A stretch of DNA of 64,000 nt. Source: Monilinia fructicola (taxonomy: Eukaryota; Ascomycota; Leotiomycetes; Helotiales; Sclerotiniaceae). Under the pieces are notes generated by a model. The model was not told the origin of the DNA and searched no databases. It saw only the letters and a list, made by a program, of their open reading frames with translations. The stretch spans positions 2,131,001 through 2,195,000 of the forward strand of contig VICG01000009.1 of the NCBI GenBank assembly GCA_008692225.1, in the 5' to 3' direction. The first letter of the stretch is position 1; each line of letters begins with the position of its first letter. The translations under genes were made by a program, and so were the position numbers. Of the stretch, positions 1 through 12,648 are shown one piece after another.

Positions 1-3000
1 TACTCGAGTGTTGCGAGAGCATGTACAGAAGTCTTATGCAGGGATCAATTTTCTTGAACCTTGGAGAAACCTTCCTGAAATTCCAACTAGTCAAGAAATC
101 CTTCAGGATGTATCATGGCAAAACAATTACGCTCTGGAGCAGCCTTTAGATTATCAAAAGCTGGCAGAACCAAAAGAGTTTGATCCTCGTTTGCCTCATA
201 ACAATATTGACGGAGCTTGGGACTCTAAGGAACAATACCTTGGTTTTCATTACAGGATCCTTCGTGAAGATGCAGTCGCCCCTCTTCGCCAAGCTGTTGC
301 GGAATTCAAGAGATATCGCGAGATGAGCGGTACACATGATACCACTGTATACACCGATGTATGCTATGTGACCTTCTAGTGAACGTTTGCGTGCTTACTA
401 ATGTTATCATAGATCCACCTCATAGGTATACAATTGAGTCCTCTCGGTCCAGCGTTCCGCATCGAATTCTCGAGTGACAGGGCGGGAAAACGCATTCGGT
501 GGGAGCAGTCAAGTCGCCTTACACCTGGGAGCCTTGTTTGCTTAAGTCCATCAAGTGATATGTTTCGATCTGTTTGTAAAGTTGGCACGGTTGCAGCTCG
601 CCCTATTGAAGGTGGCCTAGACCGTGACCCTCCACAGGTTGACATCTTTTTTGGGGATCATGAAGATATCATCCTAAACCCAGCTGAATGTGAGTTGCAT
701 CAAGCGCATGGGTGCACTAAGTACTAAACTTCTTGGTAGCATACATAATGATCCAATCTCGTCTCGGATTTTTCGAAGCGTACCGTCATGTGCTGGTCGC
801 GCTTCAAAAGCTGACCACTGAAGAATCGTATGTACAACAAAAATGGGAAGATGACTAGAAGGCTGAATGCTGATAATGATAGGCCTTACATTGAAAAATA
901 TCTGATTCAGATGGACAAAAATATTTCACCACCCGATCATCTCAAGGAAAGACCCTGTTTTGACCTCCGTTCGATTGCTCTGTCAAGAGATGAGCGTCTT
1001 GATGGTCTCACCGATGAAGAGGATGAAAATCTGTGCCATGTAGATCTCTTGAAAGGGTTTCCAAATCTTCCAAAATCAGGAATGGATGATTCTCAACTTG
1101 CTGCTTGTCAACGCATGCTCACCCAAAGCTTAGCAATCGTACAGGTGAGTAAAAGAATTAATTCATTTTTTCCATCATTGTCGCGCATTTTGATTGCGCA
1201 TGAAATTACATTGGCTCTGAACTGACTTCCTCCTCCACTTACAGGGTCCACCGGGTACTGGTAAGACCTTTACTTCTGTCCAAGCCCTCAAAGTCATGTT
1301 GAGTAACAGAAGAGATGGACCTATCATTGTGGCTGCTCAAACTAATCACGCTCTTGACCAATTGCTTACTCATATTGCCGATTTCGAAGACAAGTTTGTT
1401 AGACTTGGAGGCAGATGCGACAAGGGAAAACGCGACAATCCTAGCACGAACATTATATGAACTTCGTCTGACTACGAATGACATGAAGGCCACTCATTTC
1501 TCAACAGTTAGATCCGCTTACAAAGTACACGACGCTGTGATTGAATCAATTCAAGAACTGCTTTTCCCAGTGACACAAGTTATGCATAGAACTCCCTCAC
1601 ATGAAGATCTCTTAACAGCAAAGATTCTATTGGAATGTGGCATCTTGAGCCAGGAACATTACGATTCCTTCTTCGAATCTGGGTGGTCAGGTTCGGGTAA
1701 TGCGGACGATGAGGAGAAAATGGACCCCCTTCCACATTGTAAGTATCCAAGTGCCCTGATTTCGAGCTACTGAACTTTACTCACTAGAACTCTAGGGCTC
1801 GGGAATGAACAGATGACACGCATGCCGAGGACTCCGGTAATCAACAAAAATCTCGAGATAGAAAATCCCGATCAGGAATTTGAACAATTACAAGAGCTTG
1901 AACTTGAATTTCGATCAAAAGATGATGAAGAAGCACTCAGTGGAACATGGATTCCGTTGAGACGTGGTCTTACAGGCAAAATCACTAACCGTCGAGTTAC
2001 AGGCAAAAATGATCCTGGAAATATTCTAGCCAAGACTGGAAGTCTATTTGACATACCAGTCAAATATCGCGGTGCTATTTATCGTCACTGGGAGAAGCTT
2101 TACTATGATCAACTAACTCGCAAGCTCATTGGAAAATTGGCTGACTACCAAAAGTCTATGAATAATTTAAAGATGACAAAGGTGCAAAATTCTCTCTTAT
2201 ATGGTCCAGTCTGATACTAATGAAAGCAGTGGGCACGCGATGTTGAGTTCATCGACCATCTAGACACAAGAGTTATTGGATGCACAACAACTGGTCTCTC
2301 CAAATACAGGGGTTTGCTTTCCGCTTTGCATCCTAGTGTACTTCTCATTGAGGAAGCGGCTGAAACTCTGGAGGCAAATGTCACAGCAAGTATTGTACCA
2401 TCGCTTGAACAAGTGATACTTGTGGGAGATCACCGGCAACTGACGGCAAACACCACGCTGGACCGTTTCATGTCTCACCCCTATCATATGTCCATCTCCT
2501 TGTTTGAGCGACTTGTCAATAACGGCATGAGCTATACGATGTTGAACAAGCAACGCCGGATGATCCCGGAAGTTCGAGAGCTTCTCTGCATTCAACCGAA
2601 TCCATTCTATGTCGATCTTCACGATCATTCTAGTGTGCTTGACCGAGTCGTCCATCGCCCTCCAGTTCCTGGCATGGCTGTTGATTCATACTTTTTCTCC
2701 CACAACTGGCAGGAGCATAGAGATACCAATATGAGTTGTTATAATGCACCAGAGGCTGAAATGGTTGCTGGTTTCTTCAATCACCTAGTTATCAATGGTG
2801 TCCAGCCAGATAACATCACTGTATTGACGGTATGCATTGGTTCTGATTCTCTCATCTATGAAGATCACTGATAGATCTACAGTATTACAACGGGCAACGA
2901 AAATTACTCCTCAAAGAGCTCAGTCGACGCGTCACAAGTGTCGCAACACCATACTTCAAGGTCTACACTGTAGATGCATATCAAGGTGAGGAGAATGAAG

Positions 3001-4145
3001 TTATCTTGCTATCATTGGTGAGAGGTAATCCGGATAGCCAGATTGGATTCTTACGCAGCAAGAATCGGGTGGTAGTTGCTTTGTCTCGTGCCCAACGTGG
3101 TCTTTACCTCTTTGGAAATGCACTTACTGTAGCCGGTCAAGAAGGCGATGGTGGCTCTCGCGAAAACCTATGGCTGCCAATCCTCTTACATCTACTGGAT
3201 GGAAAAAGATATGGATCTAAGCTTCCTATTCTATGCTCCAAGCATCAAAATCTCACGCATGTCTCTGAGCCTGAGCATTGGGAGGAATTGAGTGGTGGCT
3301 GTCATGATTATTGTGGTGGCATGCTGCCATGTGGGCATTTGTGTCCGTACAGGTGCCACCCGACACAACATGACCAGGTTGTATGCAAAGAACCCTGCGG
3401 CAATACCTTAGCCTGTGGTCACGGTTGCAGTAAGGATTGTGGAGAGCTTTGCCGATGCGATGAATGCCGTTCATTAGCTCGTTTACAAAATCTTGAGCTA
3501 GGATCCTCACCACAAAAAGTCGACGGTGAAGACAACAATGGACAAGGTGCATGGAAAGGTACTCCTAGGCAAAAACAAAGCTCACCACAAAAGTTCTTTT
3601 TCGAGTCTTCCAGTTCCGCCATGAGTTCGAGGCAAAATTCACCAAAGAAGTCAACTGGACCATTTGGTCGGAGCACGTCCTTTACACAACTACCTTCGGA
3701 AGATTTAGATCAAGCTGATGAGGGAGATCTATCGTTATACCTTTGTCTCTTCCCCAAACGAAAACGGGAGAGTTATCGTCACAAAAGTCTCTTCAAGCTT
3801 GGAATTCCTGGCATCCAACTGACTTAGACCAGGGTATATTTCAAGACCATTTTGAGGCGGAGACTGTGGAGACCGAGATCAAACCAACATCGGACGATTT
3901 GTTGTACAAAGAGACTCACAAGCCCGTTCAACTTGTTGATGGAAAGAGAATCATCGGCCCCCGAACACGACAGGTTATATCCGGCAGTTTCGGCAACGTA
4001 TTTTGAACCTGTCGTAGTTTCAAACAGTAATGAGGTGGCTACTTTGACAGATCCGATCCGTGACGATATGGCCGTTACAACAGGCGTAGGCAGTGGAATT
4101 CTTAATCTGAGCAAAGACGATCTCGACTTCTTGGCGGGTTTTTAA
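1..4145 (+). CDS. ZNFX1-like SF1 RNA helicase with NF-X1 zinc fingers (5' partial)
   Basis: The reading frame is open at the left edge, so the N-terminus lies outside the window. Probable exons are 1-358, 413-689, 740-827, 883-1144, 1245-1738, 1796-2181, 2230-2829 and 2883-4145, all with GT..AG introns of 48-100 nt. Superfamily 1 helicase motifs appear in order: Walker A GPPGTGKT (1245-1268), LLIEEAAE (about 2343), LVGDHRQL (about 2428), VDAYQGEENEVILLSLVR (about 2970) and VALSRAQRGLYLFGN (about 3075). A Cys/His-rich NF-X1-type segment follows (about 3300-3470), then a Ser/Gln-rich tail. Fungal relatives such as S. pombe Hrr1 act in RNAi-directed silencing with an RNA-dependent RNA polymerase; that role here is inference from family. 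The frame breaks by one base at three places: GGG at 1424-1426 (one extra), TTT at 3742-3744 (one missing) and TTT at 3988-3990 (one extra). With these read through, the protein continues to the TAA at 4145; otherwise it would stop at 3827. Confidence 0.85.
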
Positions 4146-4755
4146 AGCTACTTGGTAGTATCTGGATGTAAACTTTCGGCTTTTTGCTGCAGACTTTCTC
4201 CCTTGCCTGTGTGCACTTTGCATCGTTCTGGATTCTTTCAGACCATTCAACATTCGGCATTCAAGCCTTCACAGCATATATGGTGACTCCCAGTTCTACT
4301 TGGAGCCAGCCCACTCGATATCCGAAATTTGTGCTTCACGTTCATCATATTGAACATCCTGTGTACCTTAAGTAGCTAGTAAATGATATTACCTATAAAT
4401 GAACACTGTCGTGGATCAACTGTGAAAACTTTCTTTCGTGATAATTACAATCGAAGGGAGATGCAGGAGGCATTCGGCAAATCACTCAGAAACCACCAAT
4501 ACCATTCTGAGCATGGTCTCCTTCGTAAAAGTAAACTAGATGTACGCAAAACTCCAAAGCGATCGCTTCACTTCATCGGATGGATTGAGAAAGTTGGAAA
4601 GGGAGTGATGGAAATTGGAATCATCTACGAGCTGGCTTCGTCGGCACTTACGATCACCCTGGGTACGGTATTTTCTGTCGAGATTCGATGTGCTTGGTGT
4701 ATTTTGGTTTGATGTGGTTTGATGTGGTTTGATGTGATATGTTGCGTCGTTGAAG

Positions 4756-4805
4756 GAGTGGGAGTGGGAGTGGGAGTGGGAGTTGGAGTGGGAGTGGGAG
4801 TGGGA
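4756..4805. repeat. GGAGTG hexanucleotide microsatellite
   Basis: About eight copies of GGAGTG with one GGAGTT variant, followed by other G-rich low-complexity DNA. Confidence 0.9.
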
Positions 4806-5130
4806 CTGTGGGTTGTGGAATTGCGGATTCGAGGGGTGGGTGATTTGTGGAGGGAGGTGGGTGGATGGGTGGATGGGTGGATGGAGCGAGGGAGGGGGGA
4901 AGGGATAGTTAGAGGGGTTGGGGTTGGGGTTGGGGTTTTTCTTGGCTTGACTTGATTTGATTTGATTCACTGGAAGCGGGAGATTGGATTTTTTGAAGGA
5001 GAGGGGGCTGTAGATTGGCTGGTCTTTTTCGTGGTTTTTAATGCCGAGGTACCTACCTACCTGTCGTTTAGATTCATCTAGGTTGTGAATTTCACTGGAG
5101 CGGCGTGAGTTTTGGGCTTGGTTGGTTATG

Positions 5131-5164
5131 GTAGGTAAGTAAGTAGGTAGGTAGGTAGGTAGAG
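5131..5164. repeat. GTAG tetranucleotide microsatellite
   Basis: Tandem GTAG/GTAA units. A shorter inverted ACCT run (about 5048-5062) lies 70 bp upstream, so the two could pair as a hairpin. Confidence 0.85.
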
Positions 5165-6230
5165 TTCGAGTTTTGTGCTTGGGTGCAGTGTTTGCTTGGT
5201 AGAGGCTGGGGGGAGAGTGGCTTGATATAGATAGGTAGGGAGGCATATCCATGGATAGCTAGGTGTTATCTGTAGGGACTAGGTGACTCAAGTGAGGTGA
5301 AGGGAACTAGGTGGTCTTACTTGGAGATCAAGGAAAGATAAAGCTTAGCAATTGATTATAACAGCCATCACTATCGCCATCGCCATAGCTACAGTCATAG
5401 AACGTCAACACGTAGAAAGCATACATCTATGGCTCCCATCTCAGCACCCTCCTCGATGGACTATAGCAGCGAGCGGGAAGACGGCTGATGGTGCGTCCTC
5501 GGATGCGAAAGACGCCGTCTACCGAGATTAGGGCTGGGCTGGGGGAATTGCGCACTTAGGGTTTTGGATTGGACTGGCGAGTTACGGTTCAAATCTGGAG
5601 TTAAAACATGCGCAGCTTGATGATTTTCCATCGACGTTTTCTTTGACATCCACCTTTTTTTTTGGCATCTTTCTATCGGTTGCTTCATGCTTTGGCGTTG
5701 GGAATCGTGTCTTCTTTGTTGTGTTGCAGTCATTGATCGTGATTGTAGATTGTAGCTTGTTGATCTGGGGGTTCTTGTTGGGCGTTGATCTGTTGGGTTT
5801 CAGAGTTTTGGTGAGCTTACACCATGGTGATTGTTGTGTTGGTTTGCTGACTTCTTTATTGATGATACAAAGGCAATTGTCACGTCTTGTCTGGGTTTCT
5901 TCTCCTCTCTGTTGGGTAGTTACCGATCTTGACGTCGAGAAACAAGTAATACCTTGGGCTGGTCACATGTAAGTCCAGACAATACTATCTTGGTTGTGTG
6001 TTGCTTTGCTGATTGTGTTTGCCTGGTATATAGCTAGATCGATCAATGAGATGTGAACAGAGGAGCGTGAATTAGGCTGCAGGCAGTCTAGTTCGCATCT
6101 TAGACTTATCACTCAAGCCTGTGTTGAGAGATAGAACACCAGCTGTTCATCATCAATGATTAAACTTCCGAGTTGACATCATTCCCAAGTGCAATCAAAG
6201 GTTCTTATTCTTGCTGTTTGATGGAATGAG

Positions 6231-7005
6231 ATGAGCAGTCTACACAACACTTTTGAGAAAGGTAAGTCCACCTGAGCTAGAAGTATCTGACTTATCTGAC
6301 ACTTATCATTAATAGGAGACTGCCATGATATCATTTTTCTATCCTTTTTATCATCCCCAGCATCGACTTTACTACCAAGCTTCAACGACAATAAGAGGAT
6401 CAGCATTCAACCTCCTTATTACAGTAAGTACTTCCCATCGGTCTTGGAAGTATCACATACTTACATCTTAGAAGTAGGTAACCAGCTGATCGACATTTTA
6501 CTACAAGCTCCCAGCTGCTATCCACGTCAATACCTCTTACCCTACACAACAACACAAAAAAGATACCGAGATCGACCGTGAAGTTGAACACACCAAGCCC
6601 ATAGTGGTTTCAAACAGTAGACACGATCCATCGTACGAGGAACCACACAAGAAGCCCGCTGGTACCGGTGCTGATATCCCTAAGCGAGAAGATCTCGTAA
6701 ATCACGATGCACCAACAATCTACTTGAAAGCAAGAAGTCATTCTGATGTATCGAGTATCAGTACGCCAGCAACCAGATTACTAAGAACATTGAACAGCTC
6801 GACAAGAAGGCTGGCCGGCCTCTTGGCCCTCAGGGGAGAAGACAACCATCTCTTCCTCCCTAGAGGGGAGTCTAAAGAGTATTCCTCCGTCTCTGCCTCG
6901 GAGCTCAAGAGGCCAGCCATCCACCCGGTCGCCATCGACATCTACTTTGGCCTCCACCATCAGCGATCCCATATCGACGATCACGAAGCTTACACTGGGA
7001 ACTAG
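6231..7005 (+). CDS. possible small spliced hypothetical gene
   Basis: I do not recognise this protein. An ATG at 6231 opens a frame that stays open through two introns with consensus GTAAGT donors (6262-6315 and 6424-6471). The second intron could also end at AG 6474 or 6477 without changing the frame. The frame then runs to about 6556, where a run of six A (6556-6561) needs one base removed to join the long frame ending at 7005. The predicted product is polar and rich in Lys, Glu and Ser, with no domain, signal peptide or membrane segment that I can name. The splice sites and the homopolymer break match real genes elsewhere in the window, but conservation is unknown. It may equally be non-coding transcribed sequence. 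Confidence 0.25.
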
Positions 7006-7115
7006 CCTCTTGGCGTCAATCGACCAGGTGGACACGAATGCCAGATCACCAGTGCTGGGTTCAACAACCCAGCGCCATATTTCCAGTTTCATGCGCGGTT
7101 GCGCACAAGATTGTA

Positions 7116-7168
7116 GGAACGAACGAACGAACGAACAAACAAACAAGCAAACAAACGAACGAACGAAC
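7116..7168. repeat. GAAC/AAAC tetranucleotide array
   Basis: Thirteen or so tetranucleotide units alternating GAAC and AAAC. A short echo of the same unit (CGAACGAACAA) occurs near 7266. Confidence 0.9.
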
Positions 7169-7496
7169 CCAGGGATACCATTTTGTCCGCGTGGGATTTG
7201 GCGTTTTACGGGCTGGGGTTGGCGTTGGAATGCACGTGAGGCTTCTATAGTAGTGGCATCCCTAGTGAACGAACGAACAATATCAAAATACCAAAACCAA
7301 TTTTCACCAGCACATCATGCGTCCCCAACGAGCAGGCGAGCATTGAAACGCAGCCGGCCGCTCGGAATGCGTGGGATGGCAAGCGAGAAGGAGAGGATGC
7401 GCATTTTGAGATCCGAGGTCGAGGTGGTGGTGGTGGGCAGCGGCAAGCGCGAGCAACCAGGGAAGATTTCCACTTTGCTTTCGCCGTGGCATGGTG

Positions 7497-7522
7497 TGGT
7501 ATGGTATGGTATGGTATGGTAT
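7497..7522. repeat. GGTAT pentanucleotide repeat
   Basis: About five tandem GGTAT units at the edge of an unannotated stretch. Confidence 0.85.
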
Positions 7523-8135
7523 CCGTATGATTTTGCCCTACCCACTTGTCCCTGGTTTGCCGATCATGTGCCTGCCCATGGTCACGAGAGAGTCTATCGT
7601 GCACGCTGCGATGCAAGCGCACTTCTGACCTCTTCTTGGGTGATTATCTTGTTTTTTCAATGTGATGGTTAGGATTGGTGATTTGGGCAAGGGTATGGAT
7701 GGTATGTCGGGCTTTTGGATAGCACTTTCGAATATCTGATCATGAGCCCATATCCTGTTGTCGCAAGTGGGGTTGTTGAGACGTACCCTGGTGGCACTTG
7801 ATCATGAGAGGAGAGGTATTTAGAGACTTAGGACTGTTGTTGGTGTGAATACTGCGGGTTGTTTTCTGATGACTCCCCGCAGGTTGAATATCAGGATTGG
7901 GAGTTGGAGGGTGAAGGGAGGGTGGGATTTGGAGGGTGGATGGTTCGTTGAGAAATTGACGGGTTGATGAATATGGTGGGTGGATGGAAGGAGGGATATT
8001 CTTGGCATCAAGATGCATGTGAAGATTTTCATTTCGTTGCTCAATGAGGGAGATGGAACGTGCCATGCAGTGGATCTAGATCCAAATCTCGAATCAAACC
8101 AATATATAGCGTATGCGTGAACCGGGAAATAATGC

Positions 8136-9521
8136 CTAGCAATTCTCCATACCTGTTCTGTCCACATCCTCAAAGCCCTCTCCTCGCCACCGCAGAACCG
8201 AGACCCAAACGTCCAGGGTCCCCACGCCCTTCGCGCCCCCCTTCACATTCTCCAAGCTCAAATCCAACGCGTCATACATCAACTCCAAAACATTCCGCCT
8301 CTTGTGCGCGCCCAGCACCGCGCTATAACTACCCTCCTCCTCTCTCGCCCTCTGCAACTCCCCCTCTTGCCCCCTCCGCACATTCCCCACTTCCCACACG
8401 CCATCATCAACCCTCCATTTCCGTTCGTCGCCGACCGATCCCCCAACACTTTTCTTCTCCTGCCTCTCCACAGCCCATCCCCCTTCTTCCAGGACCCGTT
8501 TGATCCCGCGTACACTCCTCGCACACCTCACGTTTCCCGCTCCCTCCTCCCCTTCTTTTCTCCAGCTTTCTTGGACCGCTTGGAGGAGGATGGCGAGGAG
8601 ATGTGGGACTTGGGGGAGGGAGGTGGGGAGGATATCCCATTCCGCGATGCAGATCTTTGTGGATTTTGTGAGGATTTGGTTTGGGGAAGGGGAGGGGGAG
8701 ACGAGGGTTGTGATGTGGGTGATTAGTTCTGGGAGATGAGATGGAGAGGAGAAGTAGAATGTGCTGTGGGAGAGTATGATGTGGGTATACGGGATGGAAG
8801 CCCGGTCCTTGGGGGCTTGTTGATGGGGAGAGTTGGGGAAGGGAGAAGAAGGAGAAGAGGAAGCAGTAAGGAGAGATTCCAGGAATGGAATGGGAAATGC
8901 GTTATGGAAGGTCATGCGATGACCTAGGGGACCGGCTTTTAGCAGAGATTGGGCTTGAGAAAGGGTCCAGGGTGCGCCTGTTTCTTATTAGACCCGGGAG
9001 CCAAAATCGTGATTGAGAATGAGAAAGTTTGAGCAGAGTTGCGAACGAGAAGAGAGGAGTGAGAGAATGAGATGGGTAACTGGGAGTGGAGAATCAAATA
9101 CCGTAATTGGGATCGCCAGGGTCCACCGCATCAACGTGACCTTCGTCTCCAACCTGCGCGGCAAGAACCAATGTGGTATCGCCTTGACCACAGCCGATCT
9201 CGAGGACTTTTTGAACCAGGGGGGATGGACCAGAAATTAACCTTTTGTGAGAGAGAGATTAGAAGTGGGCTGTGGTTAGGTTTGGATGTGAGTGGAGGAT
9301 GGGAGGGTATATAATTTAGGGAGGACGGATGAGAGAGGAAGGGGATAAACGAGAAGAAGGGAGAAAACGAAAAACCAAACAAGTTCGATCCGATGCTTGA
9401 TCTGCCCAAGTAACGTTTCGTCATTCATATCCCCGCCATGTCCAATATGTTCAGTAGAAAAATCACCCGTTAAAGGGAAATATGTTGAGATTATCTCCGG
9501 GGGAATGACTATTTCCGCCAT
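8136..9521 (-). CDS. SAM-dependent methyltransferase
   Basis: Three exons on the minus strand: 9521-9381, 9241-9102 and 8977-8136. The first intron uses a GTTTGG donor and the second a GTATTT donor. The product is about 373 aa. Residues 1-47 contain HGGDMNDETLLGQIKHRIEL, which leads into the class I methyltransferase motif I VLEIGCGQGDTTLVLA (exon 2), then an acidic loop VDAVDPGDPNYG. This is a Rossmann-fold, AdoMet-binding enzyme of a family common in ascomycetes; substrate unknown. The motif joins its upstream part only if the five-T run at 9208-9212 (A run on the coding strand) has one base too many; removing it makes the exon sum divisible by three. Exon 3 carries proline- and serine-rich inserts. 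It could also be annotated as a hypothetical protein. The start at 9521 gives a short tail before the conserved HGG segment. Confidence 0.8.
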
Positions 9522-9956
9522 ATTGTGAACTGTTACGGAAGATCTGTTCTCCCAATATTCTTAGACGAAAACGAGGATTTGTTGCTGGGTGATGTCTAAT
9601 ATCAATCAATTATGATCTGGGTGACTAAGAACAATCCGTGAGAAGATACTTAAGAGATGGAATCGGGATTTGAGAGTTTGAGTCATGAGTAATAGATGAT
9701 CACTGATTCTCAATATGACTCCCATTCATGCATATGCGAGTAGTCACCTGCATATAGTACTAGACTTCGGGGTTTCCTTATTGGGTGAATGCCCCGTCAT
9801 TTTATGTAATGTGAAATCCATAACCTTGGAACTATCAGATACCAATGAATGGGTAGGTAAAGAGAATTAGAAAAGAGAAAAAGCCAATTAATCTCACATT
9901 TTGATGCCAAACCTTTGATCATTTATCATTATGTATCAGACATATCCCAGAATCTT

Positions 9957-12257
9957 TCAGTGCAGACCATACATTCTATGATCCTGTACAACCTTGGCTG
10001 CCAACTCATTACTTCCACCCGCGGCACTTCTATCTTGAGTCTGCCTATACTCTTTTCTTTTTAAAAGTTTCCCCAGAGACCTCCTCAACCGTCTCCTTTT
10101 TGGTCCCGGATCTCCATATCGCCTCCTCCAAATCCTCAACTTTGTATCTTGTGGCTTTCCAGTCTGAAGTCGGATATGACCTGTGTAGGTTTGATAACTT
10201 ATTTCCCCTCGTAAGAACGACTTGTAGTTTTTGACTATATTGGGAATCTCTTGAAATGCCCAGTTAGCGTGATATTTGGTCAGGTATTCACTCGGATGAT
10301 ATATCAGAAAATTGACCCATTGTCGCATATACAATCTGCTGATCCTCAATTTGAGACGATGAAAGATAAAGTCTTTTTGGCGAATCGCTGTTACTGCAGA
10401 GTCGAGTTTTCGACGCGTCAAACTATTTTCATATAAGATCCTGTAGTGGTTTACTCTGTTGGCCAATTTGTGATGTAATCGATAGGCTTCGGCAATTTGT
10501 ACTTGAGCTTCTCCAATTTGACGCCTAGATATAAGGTTGCGAATGAAGATGTTGTACATAGGAAGGGTAGGTTTAACGCTATAAGGCTCCGAAATCATGT
10601 TCACCCAAACATCCGTCATGCCAGTTGGAGGTAGTATTCCTTCGTCTAATCCTTTCTCGCGATGTGAGGCGCTTCCTCGTTTTCTAGCAAAGACTGCAGT
10701 CCACTTCAAAAGGTCTTCCCAAGTCTCTGTGGAGATTGTAATGGAATATTGTCGTGAGATTTGGTCGATTACTCTCATTGCCATGGGCAAATTGTTGTTT
10801 ATGCAATAGATATGCGCGATGGTACGAATTAGCTTCTCAGATGGATACAATGGAGAGTCTGGAACAATTTTATTGAGTTCCGGGCTCCCACTGTTCTTGA
10901 GGGCGTCGATGTCAATTTGCCATACCTTCTTGAGAATTGTTCTAGCAGTTTCGAGATCGCCCTCTCGACTAGCCGAAACCATCAACATGCGAAAGGTCTC
11001 CTCGTCCCCTACTAAGCCAGCTGTGACCATGTGTCGAAACAATCCAGAGACTGAAATTCTGACTCCATCGGAACCTATCCTATGACGATTGAGTGCGTGA
11101 GGTCTTTCGTCCCATTGACGAAGGTCTTTATAGTGAGACACGACTCTCAATCGGTCAGAATGAAAAGGGCTTAGAATATCAGACCAACACATAGTAGCCA
11201 TATAATAATTGAAGCATTCCACATCCGGGAGAATCTTTCTACTTTCCATGACTTGATACCGATTAGATAGCAAAGTTTTCCATGTCAAATCTGCCACTCC
11301 TTGATGGCCTGTAAATTTCGCAGCTTTGAGGAGCATTTTTATAATCGGAAAGATGCAGTGGATACTTTATCTGGCGTTTCATAAGAATCCTATGCAAATG
11401 CCAGAGATAGACAGTGTAGGCACGATGAGTTCCATCATAATCAAGTGTATCGATCCTCATTTCTAACAAGTCTCTATGGTGGACTTCTTGTAGTAGTTTC
11501 TTATATCTCCCAAAGAAATGTTTGGGATCAAGCAGCCTCAGAATCTCAGAGAAGGTGTTTGGGGTATATCCAACAATGGCGAAAAATTAATACCATAATT
11601 ATCCACTTTAGAAAGTTTAACTAAAACCCTGAGAAGTTCGTGCGGATCTCGTATTTGAAGTGCTCTAAGCACATCTTTGTATCCAAGAACCATTTTTGCT
11701 TCCTTGAGAAGAATTCTTCGTTGAGACTTGTTGATTGGCAATCCAACTCCAACTTTCCGAATAAGAGACATCATGTCAGAACCATCAGATCCTGTGGTAT
11801 CCATCTTGTTTGAGGTCGGAATTTCGAGCGGATAGATATCTCCATATGCCTCTTGGCTTTGAGATTTTTCTGTGGCATTCTTCCCAGCCCACCAGTCTTT
11901 TAATTTTTCCTCTTTGCTCCATGGTGGTTTCATCCATTCCGGTGTTTTGAAGGAGGTTTTTACATCTCGGTGTTTATTCTTTATCTCGTATCTTTTCCAA
12001 TATGGTTGCTTTGGTGTTTGTAATCCACCTCCATCATTAGTGGCGCCATTTTCTTCCCCAAACAGAACAAACTCGGAATTTTCGTGAAATTCCCTTTTCC
12101 TTCTCAGAAACTCATCTTGACTATTTTCTGGACCTCTCGATTCGTATAAACATCTTATTCCATTGTATTTTTGGTCGACTTTCGTGAATGAGCGTCTAGA
12201 GAGTGTTGTAGCGATTGTATAATTGCGCATTTCAATACCGCGCAAGAAAGATTCCAT
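9957..12257 (-). CDS. mitochondrial PPR-like protein
   Basis: A single long minus-strand gene without an evident intron, about 766 aa after correction. The N-terminus is basic and Arg/Ser/Thr-rich with few acidic residues, as expected of a mitochondrial presequence. The C-terminal two-thirds is helical with repeated units of the kind NYYMATMCW, GLFRHMVTAGLVGDEETF and MYNIFIRNLISRRQIGEA, which look like pentatricopeptide repeats. Ascomycete proteins of this type (CYA-5 or ATPase-expression-like) bind mitochondrial transcripts; the exact target here is unknown. The frame changes at 11582-11586 (A run, one base missing) and at 11336-11340 (T run, one base extra). The two errors cancel, so the total length stays divisible by three. 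The start at 12257 lies 391 bp from the divergent LSM3 start, so the pair probably shares a promoter region. Confidence 0.7.
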
Positions 12258-12648
12258 TAGACAAGAAATTGTAAATCATCTCTCTCCTCCCGACTGTAGT
12301 TCTATCTCCTTCTCGCCCTTCCTCTTCTTCTTCTCTCGCATTGACCATGCAAGCAATTGGGATCAATTGAATGAAGATCCGGGGAAAGCTGGGGCAATCT
12401 CAAGAAGGGTCCACTTGGTGTTGTTAATGGCGGCGGGAAGTAAAAATTAGTTTGTGTTTTGGTGGGTTTGGTGGATTTGGTGGATTTTCGGTTGAAGGTT
12501 TGAATTTTTAGTGAGGAACGGGATTTGCCGCTTTGCACCCAACCACCTCTATGTGAATAATCAAAAGTAGCCTTACAAGTACTCAAAGCAGAATATCGTC
12601 GAAAATCATTTAAATCAGTCAACTTCCTTTGGCACACATCAAATCAAT

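Larger units (their letters stand above)
4146..6230. other. repeat-rich intergenic region
   Basis: No supportable gene is seen. After the helicase 3' end the region is dominated by G-rich low-complexity tracts: a GGAGTG hexamer array (about 4756-4805), GGATGGGT repeats (about 4860-4882), a TTGGGG-like run (about 4916-4937) and a GTAG array (about 5131-5164). Long open frames across these arrays, on both strands, come from the repeats and lack coding character. Confidence 0.6.
7006..8135. other. intergenic region with short tandem repeats
   Basis: No gene is supported. The region holds a degenerate GAAC/AAAC array (about 7116-7168) and a GGTAT array (about 7497-7522). The segment 7700-8100 reads open in several frames but without coding features, and probably includes the 3' flank of the methyltransferase gene. 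Confidence 0.5.

Noticed and set aside
3006..3827. Stop at 3827 taken as the end of the helicase
   Set aside because: Adding a T at 3742-3744 and removing one at 3988-3990 extends a protein-like frame to 4145, as with other homopolymer breaks in the window.
4536..5252. 238-codon minus-strand open frame
   Set aside because: It runs over GGAGTG, TTGGGG and GTAG repeats and encodes low-complexity SHSHSHS and LPTYLPT; no domain or splice signals.
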